Source: Myxocyprinus asiaticus (lineage: Eukaryota; Chordata; Actinopteri; Cypriniformes; Catostomidae). Taken from it: 64,000 nt of DNA. The DNA lies in assembly GCF_019703515.2 (NCBI RefSeq), contig NC_059379.1, positions 26,564,880-26,628,879 of the forward strand, in the 5' to 3' direction. The first letter of the stretch is position 1, and the number at the start of each line of letters is the position of its first letter. Under the pieces are notes generated by a model. The model was given only the letters and a program-made list of their open reading frames with translations. It ran no database searches and had not been told where the DNA came from. The translations under genes and the position numbers were made by a program. Positions 53,245 through 64,000 of this stretch are shown in pieces.

Positions 53245-54754
53245 ACCAAGCATTACTGGCAGACACTAATTATATTGGAACAGGTGTGACTGTATCAACG
53301 CATGCAATCTATAGGGGCTTATATGGTATATGTACTTTGTTGGAGAGTTTTAGTGAATTGCATACCCAAACTATTTCATACCATACAAGCAATTTATGCC
53401 TTAACACCCACTCTATGTATTGGCTGAGATTCAACTACTTTCAGTTTCAGGCAAAATAATGGTGGCCATTTTACTCTTGTCGTCAATAACTGAGTGGACT
53501 CTTCGTGAAACTGAACCGAATACCACACAGATGATGCAGAGGCACAGGCAGTGACCACTTAACCCTTGTGGACAATAGAGACAGAAAAGTTCACCCTCTG
53601 ATTCAAATATTAGGATTATGGCTGATGAACAACTATATATTTGTTTAATGTTAAAATATTTTAAAATATCCCAGCTTCATATTCAGAGACAATGATAAGT
53701 AAGCCATTGATAGGTTAATTTTTCTGAAAAGTGTACACATTGTGGATCTGTGCTGTTTCTGTGAGCATCCCAATCAGCCTGACACAGTGACAATGGCTCA
53801 ACCAATGGTGTTTGGGGCAGGACTATCTGTTTGGGTGACCAATGGATGATGAGGGAGTATTTGGGAAACCTGTTAGAAAACACATTAAAAAAAATTAAAA
53901 AAAATAAATAAATAAAAACAACAGTGCCCGCCCACTTTATCAGGCGCCTTGGTCCCAAAAAATGTTTTCCCACTCATGTTTTTATAGGGATTATATAAAA
54001 AACTTCATAAAAGATTTCTAAGCCATGAACCAAACCAACCAGCTCTGAGGTGAATCACGCTATTACAAGCTTTGATTATTTAAAAATTGGACACCATATG
54101 ACAAAGGTACAAGACTGTGTACTTAACGTTTTTAATAAGTGAATGAACTACAATCTCATGAAGCATCGCTAATGAGGTAATCAAATAAAAAACAATTGAA
54201 ACGAAAACTATTGATACGATTATGAGTATAGAAACAGTAGGTTTAAATTTATTGAAAAATATTCCGATATTTACAAATATTTAGGAACTCACTAAATTCA
54301 CTAAAATGAATTGGACCTCCAAATGCCACATATCAGTGAATCTGTGAATCGTTTATTTTAACCAGTTCATTTACATGGTACAACATGGTACAATTGTTCA
54401 TTTGATAATAGATTAAAAGGACACTTAATAGGTCTTCAAATACTGTATTTCAGCTGGTAAATTAAGAAAAAGTTGCAATGCACACTGAAAATAGGAATTC
54501 CAAACTGGCAATCGATTGTTGTGTAAGAGCACAGGACAACATGACAGATTTAGGGGAAACCAGAAGGCAAAGCTGTTCGAGAAGTGGAGCTGGGGATGGA
54601 GGGTGTTAAGTGCAGCTTGCACCCATGCAATGGAAAGGCAGCTGAGAGAATAAATGAAGGGAGGACTTATGAGGTCTGCTTTGATTGAAGTCTTAATTGT
54701 AGGTAGAAGTCATAATCAGCTGAGCACCCTCGGCTGTATTACTGTGTGTGCAAT
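53245..54754. other. Upstream intergenic sequence
   Basis: No motor-domain exon of myosin and no supported ORF. It contains an old repeat at about 53770-53930 related to 50650-50800. Confidence 0.45.
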
Positions 54755-54850
54755 GCAAAAGTGTACCGTTTTGTGACACTACACCGCTACATGTTGGAAA
54801 AAGTAGCTTGTTATTGCAAAAGCTGCAGTTTAGTCTGTCAATTTAACATG
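54755..54850. repeat. hAT-like repeat fragment
   Basis: gtgacactacaccgctacat and aaaagtagcttgttattgc match text at about 11568-11615. Confidence 0.4.
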
Positions 54851-56499
54851 TTAAATTTGTGCAATTAATTATATAACAAATTATGTGTTAAAAAAAAATG
54901 AATACGAAAAATGAAAATGAAATCATGCCTCCTGACCTGTATGTAAATTCTGTAATAAAAGAATGTATTTTACTACCATAGGAGCAATTCAAGCTTAAAG
55001 TACACGTAACTTCATGTTTTTATGAGCTGTGCCGGCAGGGAACAGTCAGCACGCCTCAACAAGCCTAACAAGCAGTGCAGGCACAGAATCAGAGCCGGTC
55101 ACACAGGACACGTTCTTGACAGCTGAACGAAGAACAACAGAATGAAAGGATCTCAAAGCGTGATTTTCAAAGTTTTACCTACTTTTAACGACACGCAGCA
55201 TCCTAAAAGTGTGGTGTGTATGATGCTGAAAACCAGTGAGATGCTCCACAAGAACAACACAAGAACGCACCCTGCAAAAACAGGACAGACTGACCGACTC
55301 AACTGCAAAATAGATATTTATCAACTGTAGGCTTATGTTGAATGAGCAAAGACAATGCTTTACTTGTCTGCCACAATAATGCAATGGATTTCAATCTGAA
55401 TTCTAAATTATATTTAGAATTATTAGGATTATTTATTATTTATTTTGAATTATCTTTCTTTGGGGGCTTTCTCAGCAAATATTCATATATGTGATTAATT
55501 GCAATTAATTAGATTGTGTTGCTATAGTGAAATATATGAGCTGCTGTCACGCTGCTAAAAAATTTTTTTTTTTTTTGTTAATTACTCCCCATCGCTGCTT
55601 AATGGATATCAAAACTCATGGCATGGACCCAACCTTTTGTACTTAGATGTGGTTCAAAGATATGCTGTTTTAGGAAAGACAAACATGAAAGCAAAATGGG
55701 AACTTCTTTTCAATTGTGTTTGTCTGCAGATAAAGGATTATGTTCACTTCTTTAGAAATATTCCTTTGTAATAGCCCTCATTCAGCTACCCATAACATAG
55801 TGTAAAGTATAGTGTAACCTGAAATTAGATTTAGTCTCCTCAGGCCTTTGGAGGCATCACGGAGCCACTCTGAGCGAGGTTAGAGGTTCACTGGGGGGCC
55901 TCAAGATAATCAAAGAGGACATGTTTAGGATTGCATTAGTCTTTGTAGTAAAGCAAGCCTCTAACTCAACCTTTTGAACTTCTAAAACAAAGATCTTTTA
56001 GAGCGCATAATTTGTCCCACATTCCCAGAGGTGACGTTGTTGTTGCTACCTGCTAGTATGATACAGATGCCACACATGCACCACTGTGCAACGCTGACCC
56101 TTAAATTAGTCCAAATAAACAATACAGTCTAGAGGACTTTTGACCTGAAAGTAAAATTCGCAGTGTTTTGGTCCATGGTTTTGTTGCCCTTAAGAGTGGG
56201 AAAACATAAAAAAAAGAATCCTAAAATGCTATAAATATTTAGAAAGAGTGGATAAAATGTGGTCAGTTAAAACAAATAAAATGAACAATCCTCATTTTCT
56301 CAGTTATTTATAATAGGGAAAAGTGTAGAGGCAGTACAGATGTAATAGCACTTTAGCCATGGATTACAGCACAGGCATTTGTTGATATGAAACTGCTGTT
56401 TTTAATGAGCTTGTGAGACTGTTGACATAGAGCTTTATTTTTTGCTGTTAAACATTTAGATAATGATCTTTGATTTTTCTAACATATTGTTGGGCCTCA
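54851..56499. other. Intergenic sequence
   Basis: AT-rich with no feature identified apart from a T-rich run near 55560. Confidence 0.45.
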
Positions 56500-57776
56500 T
56501 GTATTCAGATAGAAGACAAAGACAGGCCTAACACAGTCGTAAAACCTAACTCAGGCCCACATACCAAGTCATAAATTTTACTGATAAAAATCGCGCCAAA
56601 ATCAAACAAAGGGAGTCCAAAACAGATTACAAATCCCATGAAGCCTTGCTCACTAAAAGATTGAACTCTCAACTCCTATTGGATGAGGCACACGACAGAA
56701 CGCACCTCAACCGTGACATCATCAGGAGTAGAAATACCTCTGAAATGCTTCCGGGATTTGCTTCCAGCAACTTTGCTCACCGTGCGTAGACGCAGCTCAT
56801 TGCTGCTCTCAGGTGCAGCCTCGTGGCACAAGGAAGTAACGTCCAACTTGAAACTGTGGCCATACCATCTCTATCTTGCTGGATGAGTTGAGATTACTCT
56901 GTGTTCCACCGAACACGCTAATGGATCCGAAGGAGACCGCCGAGCAATCCGCATCTTCATCCGTTTGCCTGCAGAAGTGAAGAGAGAAAAGATTTCTCTT
57001 CCATCTTCAATCAAGTCGACGTCGCTGATTTCTCCGCCGGCCCGCCGAGAATCAGCAGCTGTACCGCCCACCGACAGAGTGAGGAAACGGCCTCCCATCA
57101 TCACCCGAGCCTCAAGGAACTGAGTCGGAGTTAAAGGACGGATGAACACACATACTACGTCCTCATAAGATTCAAGTAAGAGGTTTACGTCTGGGCAGAG
57201 ATAGAATATTATAGTGTGTTATTCTTGTGTATCAAGGTTATTGCTTGTACAGTTTACGGACCACCGAGTCCGCTCATTACGATTAACACTCAGGGTATTA
57301 ATTATTATGAATGAGATTTACTGTATTGTAGTCCAACCACATTAGACTGTTGTGCATTTCCGCCATTGCGGGTGAGACCGGCACACTGAGTTTATCCATT
57401 AAAGAATCAAAGACCGCGGGACGGTTTACGAGCCGTCCACCGTGTCTCTGAGTGATAAACTAACAGCTGCTTTCTCTACCACGATCGTGAAATCGGCTTT
57501 GTGGCCATCACTTTATTCTCTCTCTCTCTCGTACTAACCACACACACACGCGACCCCTCACAAACATTCTCGCACACATTTTTGGCTAGTAGATAGCTTC
57601 GTGATAAAGCTCAGCTTTGTCCCTAAGCTATCGTACAAGTGGATACACGCGGTAACTTGTAGACGCCATTGACTGTTTTCTCTCCGCCCACATTCGCGGC
57701 CATATTCTCTGGCCGGAAGTCTCGCGTGACATACTCACCACGAGAGTCACGTCCGCCATTTTGTGCGTGTCCCTCC

Positions 57777-57816
<40 letters not shown>

Positions 57817-58598
57817 GCTCTCTCTCACACACACACACACACACCCTCATGTGTTATAGGATTATTTTGATTTCCATATCTAATATCACTGTTTAGCTTG
57901 TAGTTGTAAGTCGGAAGTTTATTGACTGCATTGTATTCATTTTTAATTGATATTACTGCATAAATAAACTTTGTTATATTACAAAGAGAAGTGTTTTGGT
58001 TTGTTTTGCATACACCTGTGTCATGCTGACGGGATGTCAGTGCTCGGATTCAAGCCTTCATTCATTGTTTTTTTTCCCGAAAATCGATATTCTTCGGATG
58101 TCGATTTTCCTAAGAAAACAATCTAATATTGAGACTGTTATACTATCTGGTTATTAGTCCCTGATTCCAGAGTGGTGCCCCATCAATATTAATCCTTATT
58201 AATATTCTATTGATTTTTGATAATTGATAATTATCTTTGATGATTGTTGAATTTGAATGATCAATAAGCTAGTGTTAATTTTAATTAATGTTTCATCGAT
58301 GTTAATGATTAGTGATTATCTTTGATAATTGTTGATTTAAAGGATAAAAAAGCTAACATTGATTCTCATCAATGTTCTATTGATTTTAATAATTAATAAT
58401 TATCTTTGATAATTATTAATTATTGCTAATAACCAAACCCGCTCCTAAACATAGCACACTACATTTACTGGAGCCCCATATGAGGTTTTAATGAGTTAGA
58501 TTCAATTAATTAATTTAAATATTAATTAATAACTAAAGAAATAATTATTAATTATTTCTGATAGTAACACTGGTCTAAACAACCAGTAAAGCCCTACA
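56500..58598 (+). repeat. LTR-like 2 kb interspersed repeat, copy 2
   Basis: Same ends (TGTATTCAG ... CCCTACA), AATAAA at 57963-57968 and the same order of internal blocks as copy 1. It differs mainly by a longer CA tract (57780-57845) and a short extra block near 57625-57665. There is no internal retroviral gene between the copies, so they are separate insertions. Confidence 0.6.
57780..57845. repeat. Microsatellite (CA)n
   Basis: Long CA tract interrupted by CT-rich text, inside the LTR-like repeat. Confidence 0.9.
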
Positions 58599-59189
58599 AT
58601 ATGAAATGCACTGATCCCTAGACTTCTCATATAATCTGTGATGTGTATTTAAACATTTCCAAAATATTTACTTTTATGCAATTAACTACACAAAATTCAT
58701 ATAAAACATCAGAAATAAATGTTTTTGTCTTGTATTAAAGTGTGTCTATTTAGATTTTACCATCTCTTAATCTGCTTTCGATTACTTTATTAGAGAAAAT
58801 GGATTCTTGGCCTAAAAGTGATTTGTTAATGACTGATAATGAGCGTTTTACAGCCTTATGAAAGTGTTGTCATAGAAAGGTTCAGAGCAGACATGCTTTG
58901 TGTACCACATTTTACTCTTTCTCCCTCCTGCTAACTTTGAAAGAATAGATGGGCCTCATTCACGAATCTAGCCTTGGGCCTCAGGAACTCTAAAAGCAGT
59001 CCAGACCTTAAAGTTTTTCCACATGCTTAAGTAGGGCATCTGAATGTTTCTGGAAAAGTATTCCACATTTATTTCACATTATCAATTACTGGAGGGTAAA
59101 CAAAGTGCTCTCTGCACTTTTCTTTAACAGTTTACTGCAGAATTAATATGCTCAGAGTTGTGTTTTAGAGGGCTTTAATTGAATAAGGG
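58599..59189. other. Intergenic sequence
   Basis: No gene or repeat recognised. Confidence 0.45.
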
Positions 59190-59716
59190 TTCCCTTTTGA
59201 TTCAGTCCACTCAACATTACTATGGGGAAAGTACTTTCCTTGATGACCTAACTGAAACCCTTCTTCTGTCTTCAATCAATCTTCTGATTGGCAATGATGT
59301 TTGAGCTCCGCCCCTTTAGGCACGCATTAGGTGTATGTGAAGGGGCCCTCAAGCATCATTACTTCAGATTTTCTTCCTTCATGACAACGATCATTCAACC
59401 TCATCTAGGAAACCTTCTACTGCTTTGCCATTGAGATACACAATTCAGCAGACGACTCTTCTCTGCGAGACGCTAAAAGGACGACTCATCACCTGTGCTC
59501 CTAGTGCCAGCAAGAAGGCTTACTGCTTCCCTGTGTGTTTGTCTTTGAACAACATGGCGCTTCAGCAAGATCCGACCTGCTGCACACAGCGCTCCGGCTG
59601 GAGATACTGTATACTATATATGTATGTGTGTTTGTGTGTTTATAAAGATATATGTTTTTATAAGCCTCTGTGTTTTCACAAAAAGAGCCGCTTGGGCGCA
59701 GTGCGTCTTTTTAAAG

Positions 59717-60005
59717 ATGTCGTTCCACAAGTGTTCCTCATGCGAACGGCACATCCCGCCTTCAGACGAGCCTGAGAGCTGTGCTCACAAGGCCATGCCC
59801 ACGCAGAAGCAGCTCTCATGGAGACAGACTGCCCTCACTGTGAGGGCATGAGTCTCTGGACGTTACGCTCAAGGATCGCCCTCATTCTGAAGTATGATTC
59901 AGCTTCCAGCGCCCTTCCACCCACCTCCTCTGTGTTAGATCCCGAGGGACAAAATGAGGGGGCATGGCAGGGCCGCGAGGTGGAGTTGGATGAATTCAGT
60001 CAGTG
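59717..60005 (+). pseudogene. DIRS F gag N-terminal fragment
   Basis: ATG in gcgtctttttaaagATG gives MSFHKCSSCERHIPPSDEPE and then, after a frame change, METDCPHCEGMSLWTLRSRI. The Cys-x2-Cys pairs match the N-terminal Cys/His region of the A-D gag. It stops at the deletion. Confidence 0.65.
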
Positions 60006-61150
60006 ACAAACACCATTTTACAGGATAGAGCACCGTACACGAGACACCACTATGCACTAAAATGGCAGGTGTTTGCAAACTGGTGCTCTTCATATAGCAA
60101 AGACCCAGTGAATTGCTCCATAGCTGGCTGTGGGTGGCTGTGGCTCAGGTGGTAGAGTGAGTTGGCCAATAATCACAGGGTTAGTGGTTTGATTCCTAGC
60201 CCACATGACTGCACATACTGAAGTGTCCTTGGGCAAGACACTGCTCCCAATAGCAGGCTAGTGCCTTGCATGGCAGCTTTGCCATCATTGGTGTGTGAGT
60301 GTTTGGGTGAATGAGTCACAGTGTAAAGCACTTTGGAACTGCTAAGTTTAAAAAAGGTGCTATATAAGTGCAGACCATTTACTCTTCAAGAGCAATTAGA
60401 TGCTGGTCTTACCCTGTCAGTGCTTAAGGTTTGTGTAGCAATTATTTCAATGTTTCATGCCTCAGAGGTGGGTTCCTCTATAGGCAATATAGTTCCTCTA
60501 TATTGCTTAGAGGGGCGAGGTGACTGAACGCCCTTCGCCCTGCTATGGTGCCGACTTGGGACCTAAATCTAGTGCTGAAGTCACTCACGAACCCCTCATT
60601 CGGGCCATTGGAATCTGTCAAGTTGCAAGTGCTTTCATTAAAGACCACACTCTTGTTAGCTTTGAACTAATTTAAAAGGGTGGGTGACATAGAGGCACTG
60701 TCGACTGACAGCTTATGTCTGGAGTTTGGACCAGGTCTTTCAAAGGTCACAATTAAACATAGAAAAGGCTTCATGCCTAAGGTTTAATCAATGCCCTACA
60801 GGGCTCAGGTGGTCCATCTACAAGCCTTCTGTACCCCACCATTTAATTCAGATGTAATGCCATGTGCGGGCATTACACACATATGTCGAGTGTACATGGC
60901 AGTTTCGACTGTCGGATCAGCTCTTTATTTGTTATGGATGTCGCACCTCCAAACAGAGGCTCTCACTTACAAATCACAGGGTTTGAATTGCCCTATTGGC
61001 ATAAAAGTGCATTCAACTAGAGGCATAGCCTCTTCATGGCTGTGGACAAATGGTGTGTCCTTACAAGACATATGTCTGGCAGCAGGCTGGTCTTTGCAAA
61101 ACATGAATGGTTTTACAACCTGGATGTGGCATGTATCTCTTCATAAGTCC
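60006..61150 (+). pseudogene. DIRS F tyrosine recombinase, broken by a SINE
   Basis: The region around 60010-60125 encodes the core-binding start, in pieces, with ALKWQVFANWCSS-type text. The SINE interrupts it at about 60127. It resumes LDAGLTLSVLKVCVAIISMF at 60392. The catalytic half shows GIKVHSTRGIASSWLWTNGV with HxxR and DICLAAGW. The Tyr-containing FYNLD is in the next frame at about 61110. Several stops and frameshifts. Confidence 0.7.
60127..60382 (+). mobile_element. tRNA-derived SINE
   Basis: A-box-like TGGCTCAGGTGGTAGAGTGA at 60141-60160 and B-box GGTTTGATTCC at 60186-60196, about 26 nt apart, then a body and a tail with gtaaagcactttgga and gctatataagtgcagaccat. It is inserted within the DIRS F recombinase, so it is younger than that copy. 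It is not a functional tRNA gene. Confidence 0.8.
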
Positions 61151-61499
61151 TCTCTGTTTAGAGTGCTTTTTATATATCCAACAGGTATGCCAGAACCCTC
61201 TGTTACTGGTAGACTACTAGTTATAATTAACACAGCCGACAATATGTAAGCTGTGGTTATAATACCCCCTCTGAAGTCTCAAGCACTCCCTATAAAAATA
61301 AAACCTACTTTTCCAACCAGGGTTAAAATCGCACTGTGTGATATATATATATAGATTTCCAGACTATACTAGTCCCCATCTAGTACTACCCATGTGGGGT
61401 TATTCACTGGCCTGCAGGCCTGTGACTCTTTATACATGTCCATATTTAAATGTTTTACCACTGGGGGTGTGACGTCACGTAGTGCAGCGGGATGGGATT

Positions 61500-61590
61500 C
61501 TGTTCCTCATAGCAATGTTGAGTGGACTGAATCGAAAGGGAATGTGTCCAGTTACGCATGTAACCTCGGTTCCCTGAGATGAAGGGAATG
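61500..61590 (+). repeat. Internal complementary region of DIRS F
   Basis: cagcaatgttgagtggactg-type text to cgaaaggg, AA at 61541-61542, then tgtgtccagttacgcatgta and cggttccctgag. It is the same right end-TT-left end layout seen in A, C, D and E. Confidence 0.6.
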
Positions 61591-61845
61591 AGACATTGCG
61601 AAACCTGGCCGCACTACTACTTCAGTGATTTGAAGAAAGAGTAATGCCCTCTGTCCCTCAGTCAGAAAATCTGAAGTAATGATGCCTGAGCGCCTGCTTA
61701 TATACGCCTGATGCACGTCTAAAGGGGCAGGGCTCAAACATCCTTGCCAATCAGAAGATTGGTGTTATTTTACAAGGCTTTCAGTCATCGAGGAACGTAC
61801 TTCCCCCATAGCAATGTTGAGTGGATTGAATCAAAAGGGAGACGT

Positions 61846-62296
61846 TCATGATTATGTAAAAGTTAGTACAGATCCACTAATCTGAATGGTACAAAGAGTG
61901 TTGATATTTAGTATAATAGCAGTGGGTTGCTTCACTGTTTGTATCACTTCGCTTGTATGAGTTTTATCACTCTGCTTCAAAAACTATTTTCATTAGTAGA
62001 GCATAAATAGCCAAAAAACTAGCTTTCATTTCTCATCTAATGAAAATTGTGTCTAAAATGTAAGTTACTCAATATTAATGTCTTTCTATTAAACAAAATA
62101 TATTTTTCTTCTTTATTGAACTGTTGTTTAAAAGCAAAATCACACAGGCAATCATTCTGTTGTATTGTAGGCCTATATAACATAACAGGTGGTTCTAGGG
62201 TCATTGGATATTTGCGGCTTAGCTTCGACCTCTGTACAGTATATGTATGAGGCAATCATATTTTTGATGGAATATTGGAATCTAATACATTTTATT
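61846..62296. other. Intergenic sequence
   Basis: AT-rich, no feature seen. Confidence 0.45.
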
Positions 62297-62389
62297 ATAA
62301 AAGTTTCACTTCTGATCTTTGAGCATATCTACCTTGTTGATCATCAACAAGGTAGATACCCTCAAAGATCAGAAGTTGCATGCTTTTAT
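62297..62389. repeat. Near-perfect 93-bp palindrome
   Basis: Arms of about 46 bp meet with almost no loop at gttgat-c-atcaac (62336-62348). acttctgatctttgag and its complement are exact; only a few mismatches occur. Confidence 0.85.
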
Positions 62390-62512
62390 CATTATGTAGC
62401 CTACTTTTAAATGTGATTAATAAAAATACTATTTTTGTCCCTTTAGGCTTTCCATAGTTCAACGCACATTGTGTTTAAATGACAGTTCATAGCCTATTAT
62501 TGATTCGGCTGT

Positions 62513-62536
62513 TTTTTTTTTTTTTTTTTTTTTTTG
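62513..62536. repeat. Poly(T) tract
   Basis: An uninterrupted T run of about 22 nt; tetranucleotide TGTA repeats follow near 62740-62780. Confidence 0.9.
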
Positions 62537-62892
62537 GTTTAGAAGACAGCAAGCTGTAGATATGATGTATGCTATAGACAGTATATGAAGTATATTTGCT
62601 AAATGTATATTATATTACTCTTTCTTTTCAGGGTTATATATCTAAATATTTGATATTAATGCATCTGGAAGTACCAGATTCCAGTATCGCAACAAGACCA
62701 GCATTTTAAACGTTGACACACAGCCGCAATGGCAAGTCGCATGTATGTATGTATGTATATATGTACAGTATGTATGTATGTATACAGCATAACAGCACTC
62801 TTCCTTGTGATATTGCTTTATCATTTTTAATTCCGAAAATAAAAAAATAAAAAAGGAAAGGAACTTGTCATAGTCTTTAATGAAATATATAT

Positions 62893-62982
62893 ATACAGTT
62901 GTGCTCAAAAGTTTGCATACCCTGGCAGAAATTGTGAAATTTTGAAATTAATTTTGAAAATAAGACTGATCATGCAAAAAAA
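62893..62982. mobile_element. Tc1/mariner-like terminal fragment
   Basis: tatacagttgtgctcaaaag then tttgcataccctggcagaaa matches remembered ends of fish Tc1-type elements starting after TA. It is cut at 62982 by DIRS copy E. Confidence 0.5.
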
Positions 62983-64000
62983 CGTCATGGTTACTTGTGT
63001 AACCTCCGTTGCCTGATGGAGGGAACGAGACATTGTGTCGATGTAGTGACACTAGGGGTCACTCTTGGGAGCCCGAGACACCTCTGGTCTTTGATAAAAG
63101 GCCAATGAAAATTGGCGAGTGGTATTTGCATGCCACTCCCCCGGACATATGGGTATAAAAGGAGCTGGTATGCAACCACTCATTCAGGTTTTATGCTGAG
63201 GAGCCGATATAAGGTCCGGCCATTTCAGCGGGTAGTTCAGCGTTGTGGCAGGAGGGACACAACATCTCGTTCCCTCCATCAGGGAACGGAGGTTACACAA
63301 GTAACCATGACCTTCCCTATCTGTCACTCACTCGACGTTGTGTCGATGTAGTGACACTAAGGGTCCCTATACGAAACGCCACAATTGGCTGAACTGTGTT
63401 ACGTGATCTGGCGGTGTGTGGTGGGCAGACTACTGTGTGCCTTATAGCCAGCACACCAGGTCGACACGTAACCTCCCCCAACATAGTTATGAGTGTCGAA
63501 CGGCCCTTTGGGGATAAGTCGACTACCCAAAAGATAGAGACAGGCTAACCCAGTCGTGGCCTCTTTTCCCCTTCTTTTTTTCCACTCCCTAAAAAAGAAG
63601 GGGGATTATCTGACTGGGCTGCCAGGTCTAGTCGGGGGGTGTCCCTCCCAAGGGGAAGACACCGCGGAGACCACACCTCGCCCAAAGAGAGGGGGGGATA
63701 TTTAAGTGGAAAAATACGTCACATGGTCTTTCCGACCATGTGGAGAGTCTTCAAGGTAGATCCTACCCAGCGGGGGAGGAGTTACTACAAACATGGAGAC
63801 TGGGGCAGAGGGGCTCTGCCCAAGGAAGAAGCAGTTTGCCAACAGGGAAACAAACTAGCGGAAAATATATATCACATGGGGTTAGGCTTACAGTGAACTG
63901 CCACATGCGGAACACCTACCCCAGAACAGGACTCTTAGTTAGTACGTGTACTGGGCTGGCAGTGAGTCTCTCCGAAAACTCAACTGCCACAGGGCTCGGA
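62983..64000 (-). mobile_element. DIRS-like retrotransposon copy E, right-hand part, minus strand
   Basis: From cgtcatggttacttgtgtaa (62983) it runs through the right repeat (octamer 63124-63131, TATAAAAG 63154-63161), the internal complementary region with TT at 63313-63314, and the unassigned module, then leaves the window before the recombinase is reached. It is closest to copy C. Confidence 0.88.
63260..63370 (-). repeat. Internal complementary region of DIRS E
   Basis: acaacatctcgttccctcca to gtaaccatgac, ctt, then ccctatctgtcactcactcg and gtgtcgatgtagtgacacta. On the plus strand it reads directly as right end-TT-left end. Confidence 0.8.

Larger units (their letters stand above)
59190..61845 (+). 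mobile_element. Diverged DIRS-like element F, gag joined to recombinase
   Basis: Left end cccttttgattcagtccact is mirrored on the right by agtggattgaatcaaaaggg (61820-61840). The inner repeat gattggcaatgatgtttgag and its mirror, gcccctttag and acttcagattttct also pair. Gag N-terminus (59717-60005) runs directly into the recombinase N-terminus (from about 60006), so gag 3' part, RT and RNase H are deleted. A SINE sits inside. The internal complementary region is at about 61500-61590. Confidence 0.75.

Noticed and set aside
54425..54622. Possible upstream myosin exon on the minus strand
   Set aside because: There is no similarity to motor, IQ or rod sequence and no paired splice sites.
60127..60200. 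Possible tRNA gene
   Set aside because: A and B boxes are present, but the cloverleaf stems do not pair as in a tRNA and the unit continues into a SINE body and tail.

Overview
This window looks like teleost DNA, most likely from a cyprinid. It is an AT-rich background carrying dense, nested repeats of types familiar from zebrafish and carp genomes: DIRS-type tyrosine-recombinase retrotransposons, short inverted-repeat DNA elements, a tRNA-type SINE and CR1/L2-like LINE pieces. The species call rests on remembered repeat families, because no search was possible.

One host gene is visible. It lies on the minus strand and runs from about 52.8 kb leftward past 12.3 kb, leaving the window on its 3' side. 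Seven phase-compatible exons (52475-52624, 49760-49987, 48119-48223, 34845-34931, 34232-34377, 31428-31518, 12327-12383) encode 288 codons. After a unique 50-residue leader they follow the coiled-coil rod of sarcomeric myosin heavy chain. The first exon has its own ATG, an in-frame upstream stop, and a TATA-like box between two E-boxes. No motor-domain exon appears in the 11 kb upstream. The simplest reading is a headless myosin-rod gene, or an internal muscle promoter of a larger myosin gene.

DIRS-like elements fill about 40 percent of the window. Copies A (507-4777), B (5784-9789), C (20251-26540, complete in structure) and D (43662-47443) lie on the plus strand. Copy E (62983 to the window end) and fragment H (about 14756-15126) are on the minus strand. 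Two diverged families are also present: G (about 26870-30745, minus) and F (about 59190-61845, plus). The gene order is left inverted repeat with promoter, gag, reverse transcriptase-RNase H, tyrosine recombinase, internal complementary region, right inverted repeat. Every copy is damaged, but D keeps an uninterrupted 369-codon recombinase with all recognisable catalytic residues. In every copy that keeps the region, the internal complementary region reads as the complement of the element's own right end, a TT core, and its own left end.

Other elements are: a 2 kb LTR-like repeat present twice (15133-17164 and 56500-58598), a Ty3/Gypsy integrase fragment (about 14455-14755), a long-TIR DNA transposon with a broken gene (35893-37668), a CR1/L2-type LINE (41225-43311), a SINE inserted in DIRS F (60127-60382), several copies of one short inverted-repeat family, a Tc1-like end (62893-62982), and simple repeats. 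The myosin introns hold most of these. All four large DIRS copies of the main family (A-D) run antisense to the gene; G and H run in the gene's direction.
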